Part shown: piece after piece, positions 34,457 to 46,722 of the stretch
How positions within the stretch are numbered: position 1 is the first letter of the stretch
How the letters are laid out: each line of letters opens with the position of its first letter
NCBI GenBank assembly: GCA_025890175.1
Contig: JANPYM010000010.1
Span: forward strand, 1,022,427 to 1,086,426
Origin: Ciborinia camelliae
Lineage: Eukaryota > Ascomycota > Leotiomycetes > Helotiales > Sclerotiniaceae
Direction of reading: 5' to 3'
Length of the DNA: 64,000 nucleotides
Position numbers and translations under genes: made by a program
The notes under the pieces: model-generated
What the model was told of the DNA's origin: nothing
The model's input: only the letters and a program-made list of their open reading frames with translations
The model's database searches: none

Positions 34457-36436
34457 TCAAGAAGTTGCATCTTCTGCTGCTTTCAACGCCATCGCAAATC
34501 TCGCTTTCAAATCATTAGCATCTTCGAGACCGACGCTGATACGAATGAGTTCCGCAGGTACTCCGAATTGTGCCGCCCAATCCAGTTCCAGATAATGGGC
34601 TAAGATCACATAAGGTGAAGTTAATGTGAAGTTAGTTCCCAGACTTGGACCTTTTGCAGTTTCGATCTTGTCAAAAAATGCAACCGCTTGAGGCATTTCT
34701 TTGAAGGTAAATGAAAGAAGTCCACCATACCCTCCATTCAGTGTACGACAATCATCGTAGAAGTTTCTAGAGGCGTTATATTTGGGATAGTAAACCGACT
34801 TTACCAATGGATGGGATCGAAGAATATCGCAGATGACTTCGGCGTTGTCGTTAATCTTCTCGATTCGAGATACAAAGTGTCGGCTGTTTCGTTCCATGAA
34901 CATAACATCTTCGGCCCAGTAGTTATCTTCATATTCTGTTCTAGCTACGGCCTTTAAGGATTGATAATACTTTCCACCAGTATTGAAAATGGCACTTCCA
35001 CCCATGACATTGCATTCTCCAGAGAAGATTTTTGTAAGACTGCTTACGACAATGTCCGCAAATGGTAGAACGTGAACATTGATAAAATTACCAATAGTCT
35101 CGTCAACCACCACAGCGAAGTCGTACTCATCGGCCAATGACCGGATTCGTTTGAGATCCGGACAGTTCAGCATTGGGTTTCCTGGAAATTCACAAAATAG
35201 TGCCAGATATTTTTCTCCTGCTTTCAATCTTTTCTCCAAGTCATCCAAATCTTCAGAAGAACCGTTGCCGTAAAAGGTACAACCAGGGCCAAATTTTTCT
35301 AGAATCTTGAGAGTATCAACATATGGAAATCCGAAAGATATGCTTTTTAGAGAGCCTCTGGTTTTCAGCATCATTTGGTGAGCATTGAAAATCGAGTTCA
35401 TTCCGCAAGGATAAAGGTAAACATCATCCTCGGAAAGCTCAGCAACTCCACGCATATTGGAGGTCATGTCTGTGCTCGGGGTTTCGGCCAAATCTACTTC
35501 ATCAACCAAAGAACCTGCTATTCGACGGCAAATTGCAGATCGTGCATTTTCCACGAAGGAAACGTCAAGGTTACGTCCAAAACGTTCTTCTAAGAACTGC
35601 GAACTTTCTCGAGCCTCGGCGTTTATCGGGGAGATAGGAGAATGATGTCCATCACCTACACCTGAGCCATTATGACTCCTAGATGTCTTGTCTATGGAGC
35701 CTTTCTGGTATCTCCTAGGACCTTTGCATAGCTTGTCGCCATTTTGAGGACTTGGTGAGCTTGTCTTTTTCACTAGTAACCCTTCTTGGAAGAGAGTGTG
35801 GCAAAATTCAGCCCTTCTACTCGAGACGCCGTCTCCAGAATGCTGCCAGTATTGCTTCGCAACCGGAAAGAATTCCTTGGGGAATAAAACAGCAGAAATT
35901 GAAGGGGAAATTTTAGTGAGGACTTCCGATGATGATTTATTACGCTCAAGGACCAAATCGACCACATTCAGTTGACTTGGAGATATTGACTTTTCCCTCG
36001 AAAGCATAAACGCTACACAATTTCTAGCAGTCTTGGCCGATGGAAAGAGCATCGCCTGTTCCATTTGACTGCCATATGCTTTAACAATGTCATCAGCAAA
36101 TGCGACGATAAGCTTGTGAATGAAGAATCTGAGTCACGAGGCCAGCGTCAGTTGGATGAAAGTAGTAGAGGGAGCTCAAAAAAAAACTGACCGAGGATAT
36201 CCAGTGGTCATTTTACCCACAACCCTTTGGTCACCCTCTTCGTATCCAACATTGTCTTTCCATGTTGGCAATGAAACACTCGTGGCCTTGAAAAGTATTA
36301 GAAAGATATCTTGTACCCGAGTCACAATAAAGAGTTTTCTCTATTTCTTTGGCTATAGCTATTAAAAAAAGAGGATGAAAGTACTTACATGTGGTGTTAG
36401 GGCAGGGACAGACTCTCCAAGTTCGATAACAGACAT
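34457..36436 (-). CDS. STR2: Cystathionine gamma-synthase (PLP-dependent)
   Basis: Three exons (36436-36389, 36286-36192, 36128-34457) give 604 residues. The first two encode [16 protein letters not shown] and [20 protein letters not shown], a conserved start of fungal cystathionine gamma-synthases. The PLP-binding lysine is Lys414 in [10 protein letters not shown], and [10 protein letters not shown] near the end is the usual C-terminal signature. The enzyme joins cysteine to an activated homoserine to give cystathionine, the reverse transsulfuration step towards methionine. A Ser/Lys-rich insert (about 170-210) is a feature of the long fungal form. The gene is head-to-head with UTP22 over 318 bp. 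Distinction from the related yeast YML082W type is not certain. Confidence 0.88.
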
Positions 36437-36640
36437 TTTGAGTTGTAATCTAGAAAAAAAAGGGTGATGGTTGAAATATATTTAATAATCAAAGTGTTGG
36501 AAGTCTGTTTGTAAATATTTACTTGAGAAACCCAATTACAATGATTGATACAAATTGTGCAATAATGTCTTATCCGCCCGCTATCGGAGAACCAGGATAA
36601 GGCAACTCCGGTGCTCTAAGAAATTAAGCTTAAATATATT

Positions 36641-36702
36641 GTAACGTTAGCGTTACCGATGGGGACGGACTAAGACATTTGTTCGCAACTTTTTTCGAAA
36701 AA
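36641..36702. promoter_or_regulatory. Shared promoter elements between the synthase gene and UTP22
   Basis: Two symmetric sites lie in the 318-bp divergent promoter: GTAACG-TTAG-CGTTAC (36641-36656) and the 12-bp palindrome TTTTTCGAAAAA (36691-36702), 53 bp before the UTP22 start. Either could bind a dimeric regulator. No factor can be named from the sequence. Confidence 0.35.
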
Positions 36703-36754
36703 TATAATTTTGGGAGAAGGCTGACAAAATTCGTTCATCAACAATATTTACATT

Positions 36755-39700
36755 ATGACACCTCTTACTACGAAACGACGCAAGTTAGAACACACAAGTG
36801 ATGATGAGACTCCGAGATCTCAAAAGTCAGAGGTAAACAATGGCGATATGGTAGATGGTTCCGCAGATGAAGAGAGTTCATCAGACGATGTGGATGCAAT
36901 TCAGTCGAAACCCAAACACCCGCCCGTAAAACGACGACATGATGATCAAGATGCTGCACTGTATGCGGGCGGTGTTTATAAGTCGAGCATGTTCAAACTT
37001 CAAGTAGACGAACTGTTGAACGAAGTGCGACCAAATTACGAAAAGCGTGCTGCCGCAATCAAATCCGCACTACACCAACTCAAGAATGCAATTGAAGGCA
37101 TTGAAGATCGGGAACCCCTCCCTGTAAGCTCTATCCTCAATTTTTTAATTCATGCCAGTCACTGATATATGTTGTGTAGATTCCCGATGCCATCAAATTA
37201 TTATCTAAAACTCACAAAATTGCAATTCCTTTCCCAGATCCTAAACCCGACAATAATGCGGCATACAAACTTATATATTCCAAACCATCCGGAATTAACG
37301 TTGTTGGAAGCTATGCATTGGGGACTATGGTCAAGTCTGAAAAGCTTTTGTGTGTTGATATGATTGTGAACATGCCGAAATCAATTTTCCAAGAGAAAGA
37401 CTACCTCAATTATAGGTATTTTTACAAGAGGGCGTATTATTTGGCAACAATAACAGCGGGACTCCAAACTTCAATGTCGGATTTGTCTCTAGAATATGAA
37501 TTCTTGAATGGAAACAGCCTACATCCAATTTTGGTAGCTCGATGGAAATCTAGTACTAAAGCCGACCCAAATTCACGATTTGAGGTTCATATTATACCTG
37601 CTGCTCCTCGAGGCTTCTTTGCTGAAGCGAAACTACGTCCTGCGAAAAACTCAATCCGACCTAAGGATGGAGCAGGTAACGACACGACTGCAACCGAAGC
37701 TTCACCATTCTATAATTCGTCGTTGAGCGCGGATTGTAACTTTGAATCATATCTCCAGCTCCTTCATAATGCATCCAAGGCATCAGAAGGCTTCAAAGAT
37801 GCGTGTCTGCTTGGCAGGATATGGCTTCGGCAGAGAGGCTTTGGAAGTGCTATAACCCAGGGAGGGATCGGACACTTTGAGTGGGCAGCTTTGACAGCTC
37901 TACTATTGAAAGGAGGTGGTCCTAGGGGGCATAGTCTTCTATCCTCTGGATATAGCAGCTACCAGATGTTCAAGGCTGTAGTACAGTATTTGTCGACTAG
38001 TGATTTAGCGAAAAAGCCAATGCTTTACGAGGCACCAGATCTCCAAGCAGCAAAATATGGCGCTCCAATGTTCTACGATGGCCCGAGAGGCGTGAACGTT
38101 CTATACAAAATGACGCCATTTTCTTACGAGTTGCTACGTGATGAAGCAAAAACTTCCTTAGCGATGCTTAATGACTCTACTTTCGATCAATTCGAAGCAA
38201 CGTTCATCACAAAGGCTGACCAAGTCCTGCAAAAGTATGACTGCGTCGTCAACATTCCTATTCCCGTCCAAAAAGATGGTGTATTTAGTTGTGATCATAA
38301 AATTCACACTACCACTTTTGCCAGTCGTGTGTTTGCTACCTTGAAGGAAGGTTTGTCCGATAGGATCAAGCTTTTAGACATTAAGAGTGTCGAAACAAAA
38401 CCTTGGTCAATCAAAAACTCGAGTCCGGTAATAACCAATGACCAAACCTTGAATCTTGTTGTCCTATTTGACGAGGGTAATATCAGTCGTCTAGTTGACC
38501 ACGGCCCACCAGCAGAAGACAAAAAGAAAGCAGCCAAATTTCAAAAGTTCTGGGGTGAGAAGGCAGAGTTAAGACGCTTCAAAGATGGAAGTATTCTTGA
38601 GAGTTTAGTCTGGTCACCTGGCTCTACTTATTCAATTTTCAAGGATATCGTCACTTATCTTGTGAACCGACACTTTGGAGCCGAGGTCAGTAAAGGGTTG
38701 AGCTTCCTTGGTGAAAGTTTTGAGAAACTACTACCTTCCTACGGAAGTAGCTCTAAAGCTTTCGAAGTCCTCAGACAGGCGTACAATTCTTTTGAGAAAG
38801 ACATTAGGGATATGGAGAGTCTACCTTTGCAACTGAAACAACTCTCTGCTGTGGATCCTCAATTGCGGTCCTCATCAATTGAAATTCCGCTATTTGCACC
38901 GAGACAGCCTCTGGACACTCCAGCCAATGTACTGATTCAATTTGAAGGATCTGGTAGATGGCCAGATGATGTTGTTGCCATCCAAAGGACCAAGATTGCT
39001 TTTCTTCTAAAGATCGGCGAGCTTTTGATTGAGTCCAACGAAAGCATAACCACGAGACTCGGCGTAGAGAACGAGGATCAGCCACTTCAGAATTGTGCTT
39101 TCTTGGATATATTCTATCCATCTGGCGCCACGTTCCGTCTTCGAATCCATAATGAACGAGAACAAACACTCCTCGAACGTCAAGTCAAGGATAAGTCCAG
39201 TGATAACCGATCACGAGAAGATGCAGTATCGGCACTTTCTCTTTATAAACGGTTTAACATCCAGCTCCCATTACATACGCAATCGATATCGACACACTGT
39301 ACTCGTTTCCCACTTCTATCGCCAACCATTCGTCTTGTTAAAAAATGGTTCGACCGCCACATGCTTTCTGGGCATGTCAGCGGTGAGCTTATCGAGCTTT
39401 TAGCAGCTCGAGCCTTTTTACAACCTTATCCCTGGAAGGCACCATCTAGTGCTATGTCTGGATTCTTACGAACTTTACTTTTCATCTCGAAGTGGGATTG
39501 GAGATCAAGTCCACTAATTGTAGACTTCACGGGGACGATGACAGACAAGGATGTTTCTACGATAAATACAAGGCTGGAGGCATGGCGGAAAATTGACCCA
39601 GGCATGAATCGCACCGTTTTGTTTGCAGCATCGAATCATGACACAACGGGTACCGCTTTCACTGACAAGGGACCGTCAAAGATGGTAGCTGCACGAATGA

Positions 39701-40188
39701 CTGCCCTTGCGCGATCAGCTTGTAAAGCGGTCAAGGACCAAAGCCTAGATTTGGACCCCAGATCACTATTTTCAACATCCACAAATGACTATAATTTCGT
39801 CATTTATTTAAACCTCAAGGCTACTGGTATTTCAAAAACAAAAGATGCACATCGCTTCAAGAACCTTGAAGTGCAGTCAGAATTGAGCATCGACAAAGTC
39901 GACTATCGACCCATTCAAATGTTCAGCGAAGAACTGGAGACTCTCTACAATGGGAGTATCGTCTTCTTCCGTAGTGCAACCGATATCTCATACATTGGCG
40001 GGTTATGGAATCCACAAACGACAATCTCGAGAGCATTCAAGGTGAACTTGGCATATGCTGCAAAGCCAGTAGAAGAGAAAGATGGGGATGAGGAAGAGGC
40101 GACAAATGTTGAAATCAACAAGTCAGCGATATTGGCGGAGATTGCTCGTTTGGGAGGTGACATGGTGTCGAAGATAGAAATTCATTGA
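36755..40188 (+). CDS. UTP22: U3 snoRNP-associated protein UTP22 (NOL6/Nrap family)
   Basis: Exon 1 (36755-37123) and exon 2 (37180-40188), joined over a 56-nt intron (GTAAGC...GTGTAG), give 1125 residues, the usual length. After a basic/acidic start come the Nrap domains: YKSSMFKLQVDELLNEVRPN, the pseudo-nucleotidyltransferase core VVGSYALGTMVKSE, ACLLGRIWLRQRGF, KFWGEKAELRRFKDGSILES and VKKWFDRHMLSGHV. Utp22 joins the UTP-C/CK2 module with Rrp7 in the small-subunit processome in the nucleolus. The start codon is the first ATG after the divergent promoter. No key segment is missing. Confidence 0.94.
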
Positions 40189-40999
40189 AGGAAGATGTTT
40201 CCAATACTATTAGGAAATGCAATGTAAGAAGATACCCATGTATTGAATATACAAATCTTACTGTAAAGGATTTCAAAGTCCGTCTGACAGAACTTTTAAC
40301 CTACCAAATTCGGGTGTTAACATTATAATTGAAAATTTCATGATCGTCTACAAACAACTTGCTAGCGAATTTATCTGTTGGACTTCTCTGTTCATGCGCT
40401 CTGGATATTTTTAATGACTACTTACAAATTTCCCTAGCTGTTGAGAAACTGCAGCTCAAGCAAGCTTAAACGGGTCGTATCTGGAAAACTCAAGATGTTC
40501 AGAATTCTGATAGCATGAGCTCATCAGGACTCTTGCCCAGTCATCCATTTCAATGCTTTGATCGCGACAAAGCTTCTCACGGAAAGAACGTCTCATTACC
40601 TATTGATATAGATAATTGACGAGGTTCAATCATTCTTAATACCAACCAGACATTGAGTTTTACCATCCAACAATTCTTATGGCAAAGTTCTTCGTTGTTC
40701 GAAACAACGCTCAACATCGATCTCCCATTGTGCAGATATGACAACCTCTAAATATACAGAAACCTCATGGAAGTAATAGAAAAAGCTCACCGGGAGCTGA
40801 ATGTTTGAGGATCCACATCTTCAGCCTTACGTTCGCTTACAATAAAAAGGTTTGGTGGGGGTAAAAAGTTGTCGCGGGGCAATGGAAGTTTTTACATACA
40901 ACAAACTAACCAACACTTTACCCAAGCCATTTTATACCCTGATTTTATATTTCTTATTTCCGTTGAACTTTGTTGCACTCCACTATATCTTGTATTGCG
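40189..40999. other. Intergenic UTP22-TSR4
   Basis: About 0.8 kb, tandem orientation. No gene, repeat or RNA is supported. Confidence 0.5.
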
Positions 41000-42380
41000 A
41001 TGGCTCCATATGATAGTGATTCATCCGGTGGTGAAGAAGAGGACTACACGGAAACCAATGTTTTACTTGGTTATGCTGGGAAAGAATCTCAGGACGACAC
41101 GATCAGTTACCTAGGTGGTGAACCCGTAAGTTTTCTCAAATTCTTTCACCAGATCCCCAAAAAAACTCCTACTTCATCCTCTTTCAATTATCATTTTGAA
41201 TATAACTAACACTTACCTACAGACCTGGATCGACCCTACCACCCCTCCATCCGCCACCCTCGCAAAATGCAAAGTTTGCAACGACCTCATGGTCCTCATC
41301 CTCCAACTCAACGCTGATCTCCCTTCCCACTTTCCCGACCACGAACGTCGTCTCTACATACTAACATGTCGCCGCAAAACATGTCGGAGAAAGGAAGGAA
41401 GTATTCGCGCATTGCGCGGTACACGAACTGCCGAATCTGCAAGCAAGCCCAAATCAAAAGAGCCCGAGAAAGAGAAACCAAAACCAGAGCCTACAAAACC
41501 AACAGTTAATCTAGGAGAAAGTCTATTCGGAGCGAAACTGTCCACATCGGGAAATCCATTCGCGATGGGATCGAATCCTTTCTCTACGGCATCGGAAGGA
41601 AATACATCTTCGAATCCTTTTGCTGCAGCTGGTCTATCCACCTCTGAACTCGCTGCTAAACCCCCTCAAAACCCCAAGCCCATACATTCAGAAACTCAAA
41701 AAGATGCTCTCCCCAAAACCTTCGCATCCGCCCTCTCCCTTAACAACCCGCAATCTCAACACCCATCTCAAACCCCTCCGCCCCAGGAACCTTGGCCCAC
41801 AACCAATCTCCCAAGCGCCTACCCCCTCTACTATCTCGTAGACGCTGACTACGAAACCCTCGATAAAGAGCCCCTACCCCCACCACCCCAAGCCACAATT
41901 GTCGATGACACCCCCGACACCTCATCTAGCGGAAAAGAAGACAAAGAAATCTTCGAATCCGCCCACGATACCACTTTCCAAAAATTTGCCGATCGTCTCT
42001 CCCAAAACCCGGAGCAAGTCATCCGTTATGAATTCCGCGGTTCTCCTTTACTCTACTCCAAAAATGATTCAGTGGGGAAGATCTTCGCGGATGCTGGGAA
42101 GGGGAATGAGAAGGTTAAAGTTAGTAGTGGAAGTGGTAATTGGAAAATACCGCGCTGTGCAAATTGTGGAGCGGGGAGGGTATTCGAGGTGCAGGTGACT
42201 CCGCATGCCATTATGGAGTTGGAGAGGGAAGAAAAGGGTCTTGATGGAATGGACTGGGGCACCGTGATTCTGGGCGTTTGTGAGAAGGATTGTGTGCCTA
42301 ACTGGGTAGAGGGCGGGAAAACGGGGTATGTGGAGGAATGGGCCGGGGTGCAGTGGGAAGAGTTGGGTGGAAAGAAATAG
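41000..42380 (+). CDS. TSR4: TSR4/PDCD2-like 20S rRNA accumulation protein
   Basis: Exons 41000-41125 and 41223-42380, joined over a 97-nt intron with a CTAAC branch point, give 427 residues. The N-terminus MAPYDSDSSGGEEEDYTETN leads to VLLGYAGKE and YLGGEPTWID, the typical start of PDCD2 proteins. A zinc-binding CKVCNDLM...CRRKTC region and a C-terminal PDCD2_C domain follow (YEFRGSPLLYS, RCANCGAGRVFEVQ, WGTVILGVCEKDC). Tsr4 is a dedicated chaperone for ribosomal protein uS5 (Rps2) in 40S assembly. The middle is Ser/Pro/Asn-rich and poorly conserved. The ATG chosen follows a non-ATG open stretch. Confidence 0.9.
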
Positions 42381-42729
42381 GAGACAAGACGAGGTTGCCT
42401 ATGGATCACAAATAGATAGTCATTATTGCGAATACCACATGAGAAATGAAGCACAATTTGGGGCTTTGACTTTTTTTTATTCGGCTACTTGCAACAGATT
42501 TCGCACGCATCTTACGAGTGAATTGAAAGCTTCACAATGCTGCTACTATCTATGCGACGTCTAGAAGCCAGCCACTCATCTCGAGATCCCTCGTCATCGA
42601 GCGAGATGCAAAACAGATAAAACGTATGCATCTTTCCCCGTTCCTCAAGGACACCCTGATATAACGCCAACCTCCAAACCATTATTCCCTTGCAAACAAG
42701 CATATCTCATAATACCCGACCGCCCACGC

Positions 42730-43807
42730 CTAAGCAGGTTGTTCATAAGCTCTCTTAATTACCCTCGAGAATTGGTCAATCTTGACATTTTCCCGAACAA
42801 CGGTCCCCTTGGCCTCGTTCTCCTTGTTTAATGGAACGATTACAACACCATCTTCTATAGTCCATCCACACACCTCCTTGATGAATTTCTCAAACGCTTC
42901 ACCGTTCATTCCGAGCCAGTTCTCAAACTCGGAACAGGAGATTGCGCGCACGGATTGAGAAATGGTGGAGGCGATGCGGATGCGGATGAGCTCTTCAAAG
43001 CCGCTGACATCTGCGATGAGATCGGCGTATAAATCATCAGAATCGAGAGTGGACCAGAATTGGCTGTAGTTTGCTGATGAGAGGAGGGTGTTGAGGACGG
43101 CGAGTTTTTGCACGGCTTCAGATAGGGGGGCATCGCCGGCAGCGGGAAGGGCGGATGAGGAGGAGATGGGGGTGAGGATGTGGGGTGGGAGGAGGTGAAG
43201 AGCAAGGCTGAAGTCTGGGGAGGGGAAAACGGTGAGGGATTTGACGAGGATGTTGGTTATGGTTTCGTCTTTGGTGAGGTGGGGGTTGAATTGATAACTA
43301 TGATTTGGTTTGGTACATTAGTTACATGTTCCAGTTGAAATTTGGCCACGGTATAAAAATTGATGTGTATCGTGTCTTTCAGATAGAGCTAATAATAAAC
43401 TTCATAAAATGGAGGGATTCATTCTCCAAAGTTTCAGGTAATAGGGAACGTTAAACGTTCATTCATCATGTAGACACATTGCTGCTTTTTTCTCGAGCAT
43501 GCGGGCCTGCTACTGCGAGCAGTTGAGATTGCGAGTCGAGAACCTGGAGATTTCCTCCGCTCTCTTCCCCTCCCACCCCTCCTACCCAGCCAGCAAAAGA
43601 GCAAAAACAAGAACAAAACAAATGACTTTAAACTCACAGTTTCAAAAGGGCTAAATTAGCATAACAATCATAAGTTTTCTCCTCACACTGCAGTGTCACA
43701 TATTCCTGAAAGATATTGGTAGTTTCGGGATTGTAACGATCGAGTCCATTGAGGATAGCATCGATATGTTCTGGCCTATCAGGCGCGAAATCAAACGGGA
43801 CACCCAT
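42730..43807 (-). CDS. EIF3K: Translation initiation factor eIF3 subunit K
   Basis: Exons 43807-43638 and 43297-42730 give 245 residues. The N-terminus [19 protein letters not shown], the join [14 protein letters not shown] and the winged-helix region [20 protein letters not shown] with [14 protein letters not shown] are characteristic of eIF3k. eIF3k pairs with eIF3l at the periphery of the eIF3 octamer and is non-essential in Neurospora. The intron is 340 nt (GTGAGT...CATAG), long for this genome, and I see no extra exon inside it. The gene converges with TSR4. Confidence 0.95.
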
Positions 43808-44592
43808 ATTAATCGTATCGTGGGTAATATTTAAAAAAGAGAAAAGAGGTAGGGTGGTTGCTGGAGAGACGATGAGGTGGGAGAAAAATTGGCTGGTCGT
43901 CCAAAGAAAGAAGAAAAGAAGCTGAAAGAAATTTGAGGTTTTGCAATGGTGATGCCTCGTTAGGGCTGCTGTGTAAAATTTTGCCGACGCTAGGTAGTGG
44001 GGAGTTATTTAATCCTTAATGGTCAGGCACGAAGTCTAGAAATTCCCGTCACGGACTCCACCTGGCTGGATGTCCCATCTTGTCTCTTCAGACATTAATC
44101 ATCTTTTGTTTCTAATGTGCAAATACAATCTCAGACAATGGAAGGTTCGATCTTTCATGAATATTGAATGTGGATCTATCTACATGAACATTTTAAGGAT
44201 ATATCTAAAAACTTCTTGAAAACTGTTCAAATCTACAAGTAACTAATACCATATGCGGTGGTCTTTTCTCCATGACCATGTAAGTGTGTGGTGGCAGTTG
44301 CCTTTCCCTCCCCTCCCTCTTCCGGGACTAAAGACTCCATTCATGTCGAGAAAGTTTTCTCCTGTTGTACAAGCGCTCAAGCAATTCCCCCATCTTCCCA
44401 TCCTACATTCTCCCGAAATAAAACATGATCGACATATCCGCTAAATCGCTCAAAATCCGCAAACGTAGATTAACGCCAGTTCCAGTCCATACTAAACAAA
44501 TGGTACGTGGATCCCCAATGGTATATTTTGCTTACAGTCCCGAGGTCCATCCCATAAAAGAAAATCATATTCGTACATTCTCATCGATGCCG
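43808..44592. other. eIF3k promoter and 3' flank of membrane protein gene
   Basis: No gene is supported. Plus-strand frames here run into the antisense of the Ser/Thr-rich gene and look like chance frames. Confidence 0.5.
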
Positions 44593-46722
44593 TTACCAAG
44601 CCTTCCCAACCCCCCCCTTACTACTCGTAGCACTCATCGGACTAACACCATCCGCATTTCTCCTCCAATCCCCTTGTTGATCCACGTTTCCATTCATCCC
44701 ATAAAACCCTTGACTAGCCAAACTGCTCGGTCCACTCCCTATATCTGGTCCTGGATCCCCCCAGTCACCCATTGACGTTCTGCTACTGTATTTGCTTTCA
44801 TAAGTCCCTTGACTTTGTATTCTCGTATCATTGCTCATGACTCTCTGGGTTGGCATTGTTGGTGCTTGACCTGCTTTAGAATCGGGAATCATTAATGGGC
44901 CTGGATACAGATCAGAGCCGCGTTCAGACAACGCAGAGTTGTTTTGTTTTGGAACACTGTTTGCCAATATCGGCAACCATAGCTCTGGGCGCTCAAGGTC
45001 GAAGGGGTCAGATCGGCCGGCCACTCTACGTGTATTGTTTATGTTTGAGTATAACGTATCCCGAAAACTCTCCGTGCTGGGTGCTATGCTTGATGGGTAT
45101 CGTGATACATTGCTAATGCTTGGAGTGCGATATGCAGCCGGCCCGTACACACTGCTTGGTGCATTCTTATGACCTCGAGTAGTGCTGTCCAATGACTCGC
45201 CACGGGAACGACGAACGTCACTGATATATGTATTCGTTCTCGGGATGGCAGGATCAGGCCGTGAAATAGAATCCCACGTGTTGGAGTCCGCGAACATATT
45301 AGCATCCGAACTCGAGTTTGCCGTCTTTGAAACATCATCCGCAAATGGATCTTGTGGAATACCAAAATCTAATCCTAGGTTCCCAAGCATCTGGCCGGAA
45401 CCCGAGTTGGAAGAAAGGGAGAGACGGTGACGCTCGGCTTTCATTAACAAATTGCGATCATCCATGTCGATCAGATCCCCGGAATTCTGGGGAGTGTTGA
45501 AATTGGCCTGCTTTTCCGGCATTCCACGTGCGATCATAAAGGGGTCCCTTTCTTCTTTTTGGGGTTTCCAAAATATACTTTTAACTCTGTTCGTAAAATC
45601 ACCCGCTCGGTCTTTTGCAGTGTAGTGCAATGAATGTGCAGATGCAGAAGAATTGTTCCTTCTATGATATAGAATTGGGTCCTCGAAAAATTGCGAGTTA
45701 CCCCTATTGAGATCCACGGTTGGCTTATTCCCAGGATGGACATGAGACTTGAGAGCAGAACCTATGCCGGCTAAACCTGCCCCAAAGGTTGTCGCGGCGC
45801 CACCTAATTGTGCTTTGAAATTTGTACCCTGGCCCGATGATCCTACTGAATCATCATAAATATTGTAATATTGTCCCTGTCCCTGTCCCTTTTTATCAAT
45901 ATTGTAGAATTGATCTCGAGTGCCAGTGGTCAGAGGTGTGAGGAAAGAATTTCTCTTTGACTTCCGTCTTCTCCTGTAGAAAAATATGAGCAATGCAACA
46001 ATCAATGCAAGGAATCCGATTCCGCCTAGTACTCCTCCAATTATTGGTGCAGTCATTGAGCGACCAGACGAGGAAATTCCACTTGCAGCCGGTGATTCCA
46101 CTGGTGTTGATGATGCTGTCATGCCCGCTGCTGGCGTTGCATGACTAACATTGGGGTCGTTGGTTGCGGTAGCATGAGTGCTCGAGGCTGTAGTGCTTGG
46201 TTTACTTTGAGCAATTGCTATGAAGGTACTGGATGATTTAGTTGGGGTCGTGCCTTTAGATGCCGGACTAGGAGATGCTGTTGTACTGAGGTCTGTCGAA
46301 GTTGTCTGGGATAGACTTGAGGTGGCAGCTAGTGGGGCTGGTGGATGAGGAGGTGGAGGTTGTGTGGTTGTGGTTGTGGTTGATTCAACCACACTGATAG
46401 TCGTACTTGACGAATGTATCACTGGTCCTCCCACAGCAACATCCGCCGATGTACTTGCCGCCGATGTACTTGCCACTGATGTACTCGCCGCCGCTACTGG
46501 GATCACAGTAACTGATGTCACGATGGGTTGCGGATTTTGAATAGTACTTTTCGAAGTCGAAGTCGAAGAGAAAGATGTTGATATTGAGGTGGATGAAGAA
46601 ATGGATGAAACTGCAACTGCATCGGTAGGTTTGGTAGTGGCCGACCTTGGGACAGCAGTACATCGTACACCATTGATAGAGGTAATTGAAAATCCTGCCG
46701 GCAGGTTCGCGCTCGTCGACAT
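44593..46722 (-). CDS. Ser/Thr-rich single-pass membrane protein, wall-sensor-like
   Basis: One exon of 709 residues if the ATG at 46722 is used. Residues about 30-220 are Ser/Thr/Ala-rich with a poly-Thr/Pro patch, as in O-mannosylated extracellular domains. A membrane segment at about 224-249 (IIGGVLGGIGFLALIVALLI) is followed by RRRRKSKR, so the tail of about 460 residues should be cytosolic. The tail is Ser/Asn/Asp-rich and looks disordered. This layout resembles Mid2/Wsc-type sensors, but there is no WSC domain and no classical signal peptide at the chosen start. The frame is open upstream without an ATG, so a further 5' exon is possible. A 15-bp tandem repeat (about 46446-46493) encodes the repeated STSAA-like units. 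Function is unknown. Confidence 0.7.
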   Translation of the reverse strand: MSTSANLPAGFSITSINGVRCTAVPRSATTKPTDAVAVSSISSSTSISTSFSSTSTSKSTIQNPQPIVTSVTVIPVAAASTSVASTSAASTSADVAVGGPVIHSSSTTISVVESTTTTTTQPPPPHPPAPLAATSSLSQTTSTDLSTTASPSPASKGTTPTKSSSTFIAIAQSKPSTTASSTHATATNDPNVSHATPAAGMTASSTPVESPAASGISSSGRSMTAPIIGGVLGGIGFLALIVALLIFFYRRRRKSKRNSFLTPLTTGTRDQFYNIDKKGQGQGQYYNIYDDSVGSSGQGTNFKAQLGGAATTFGAGLAGIGSALKSHVHPGNKPTVDLNRGNSQFFEDPILYHRRNNSSASAHSLHYTAKDRAGDFTNRVKSIFWKPQKEERDPFMIARGMPEKQANFNTPQNSGDLIDMDDRNLLMKAERHRLSLSSNSGSGQMLGNLGLDFGIPQDPFADDVSKTANSSSDANMFADSNTWDSISRPDPAIPRTNTYISDVRRSRGESLDSTTRGHKNAPSSVYGPAAYRTPSISNVSRYPSSIAPSTESFRDTLYSNINNTRRVAGRSDPFDLERPELWLPILANSVPKQNNSALSERGSDLYPGPLMIPDSKAGQAPTMPTQRVMSNDTRIQSQGTYESKYSSRTSMGDWGDPGPDIGSGPSSLASQGFYGMNGNVDQQGDWRRNADGVSPMSATSSKGGVGKAW

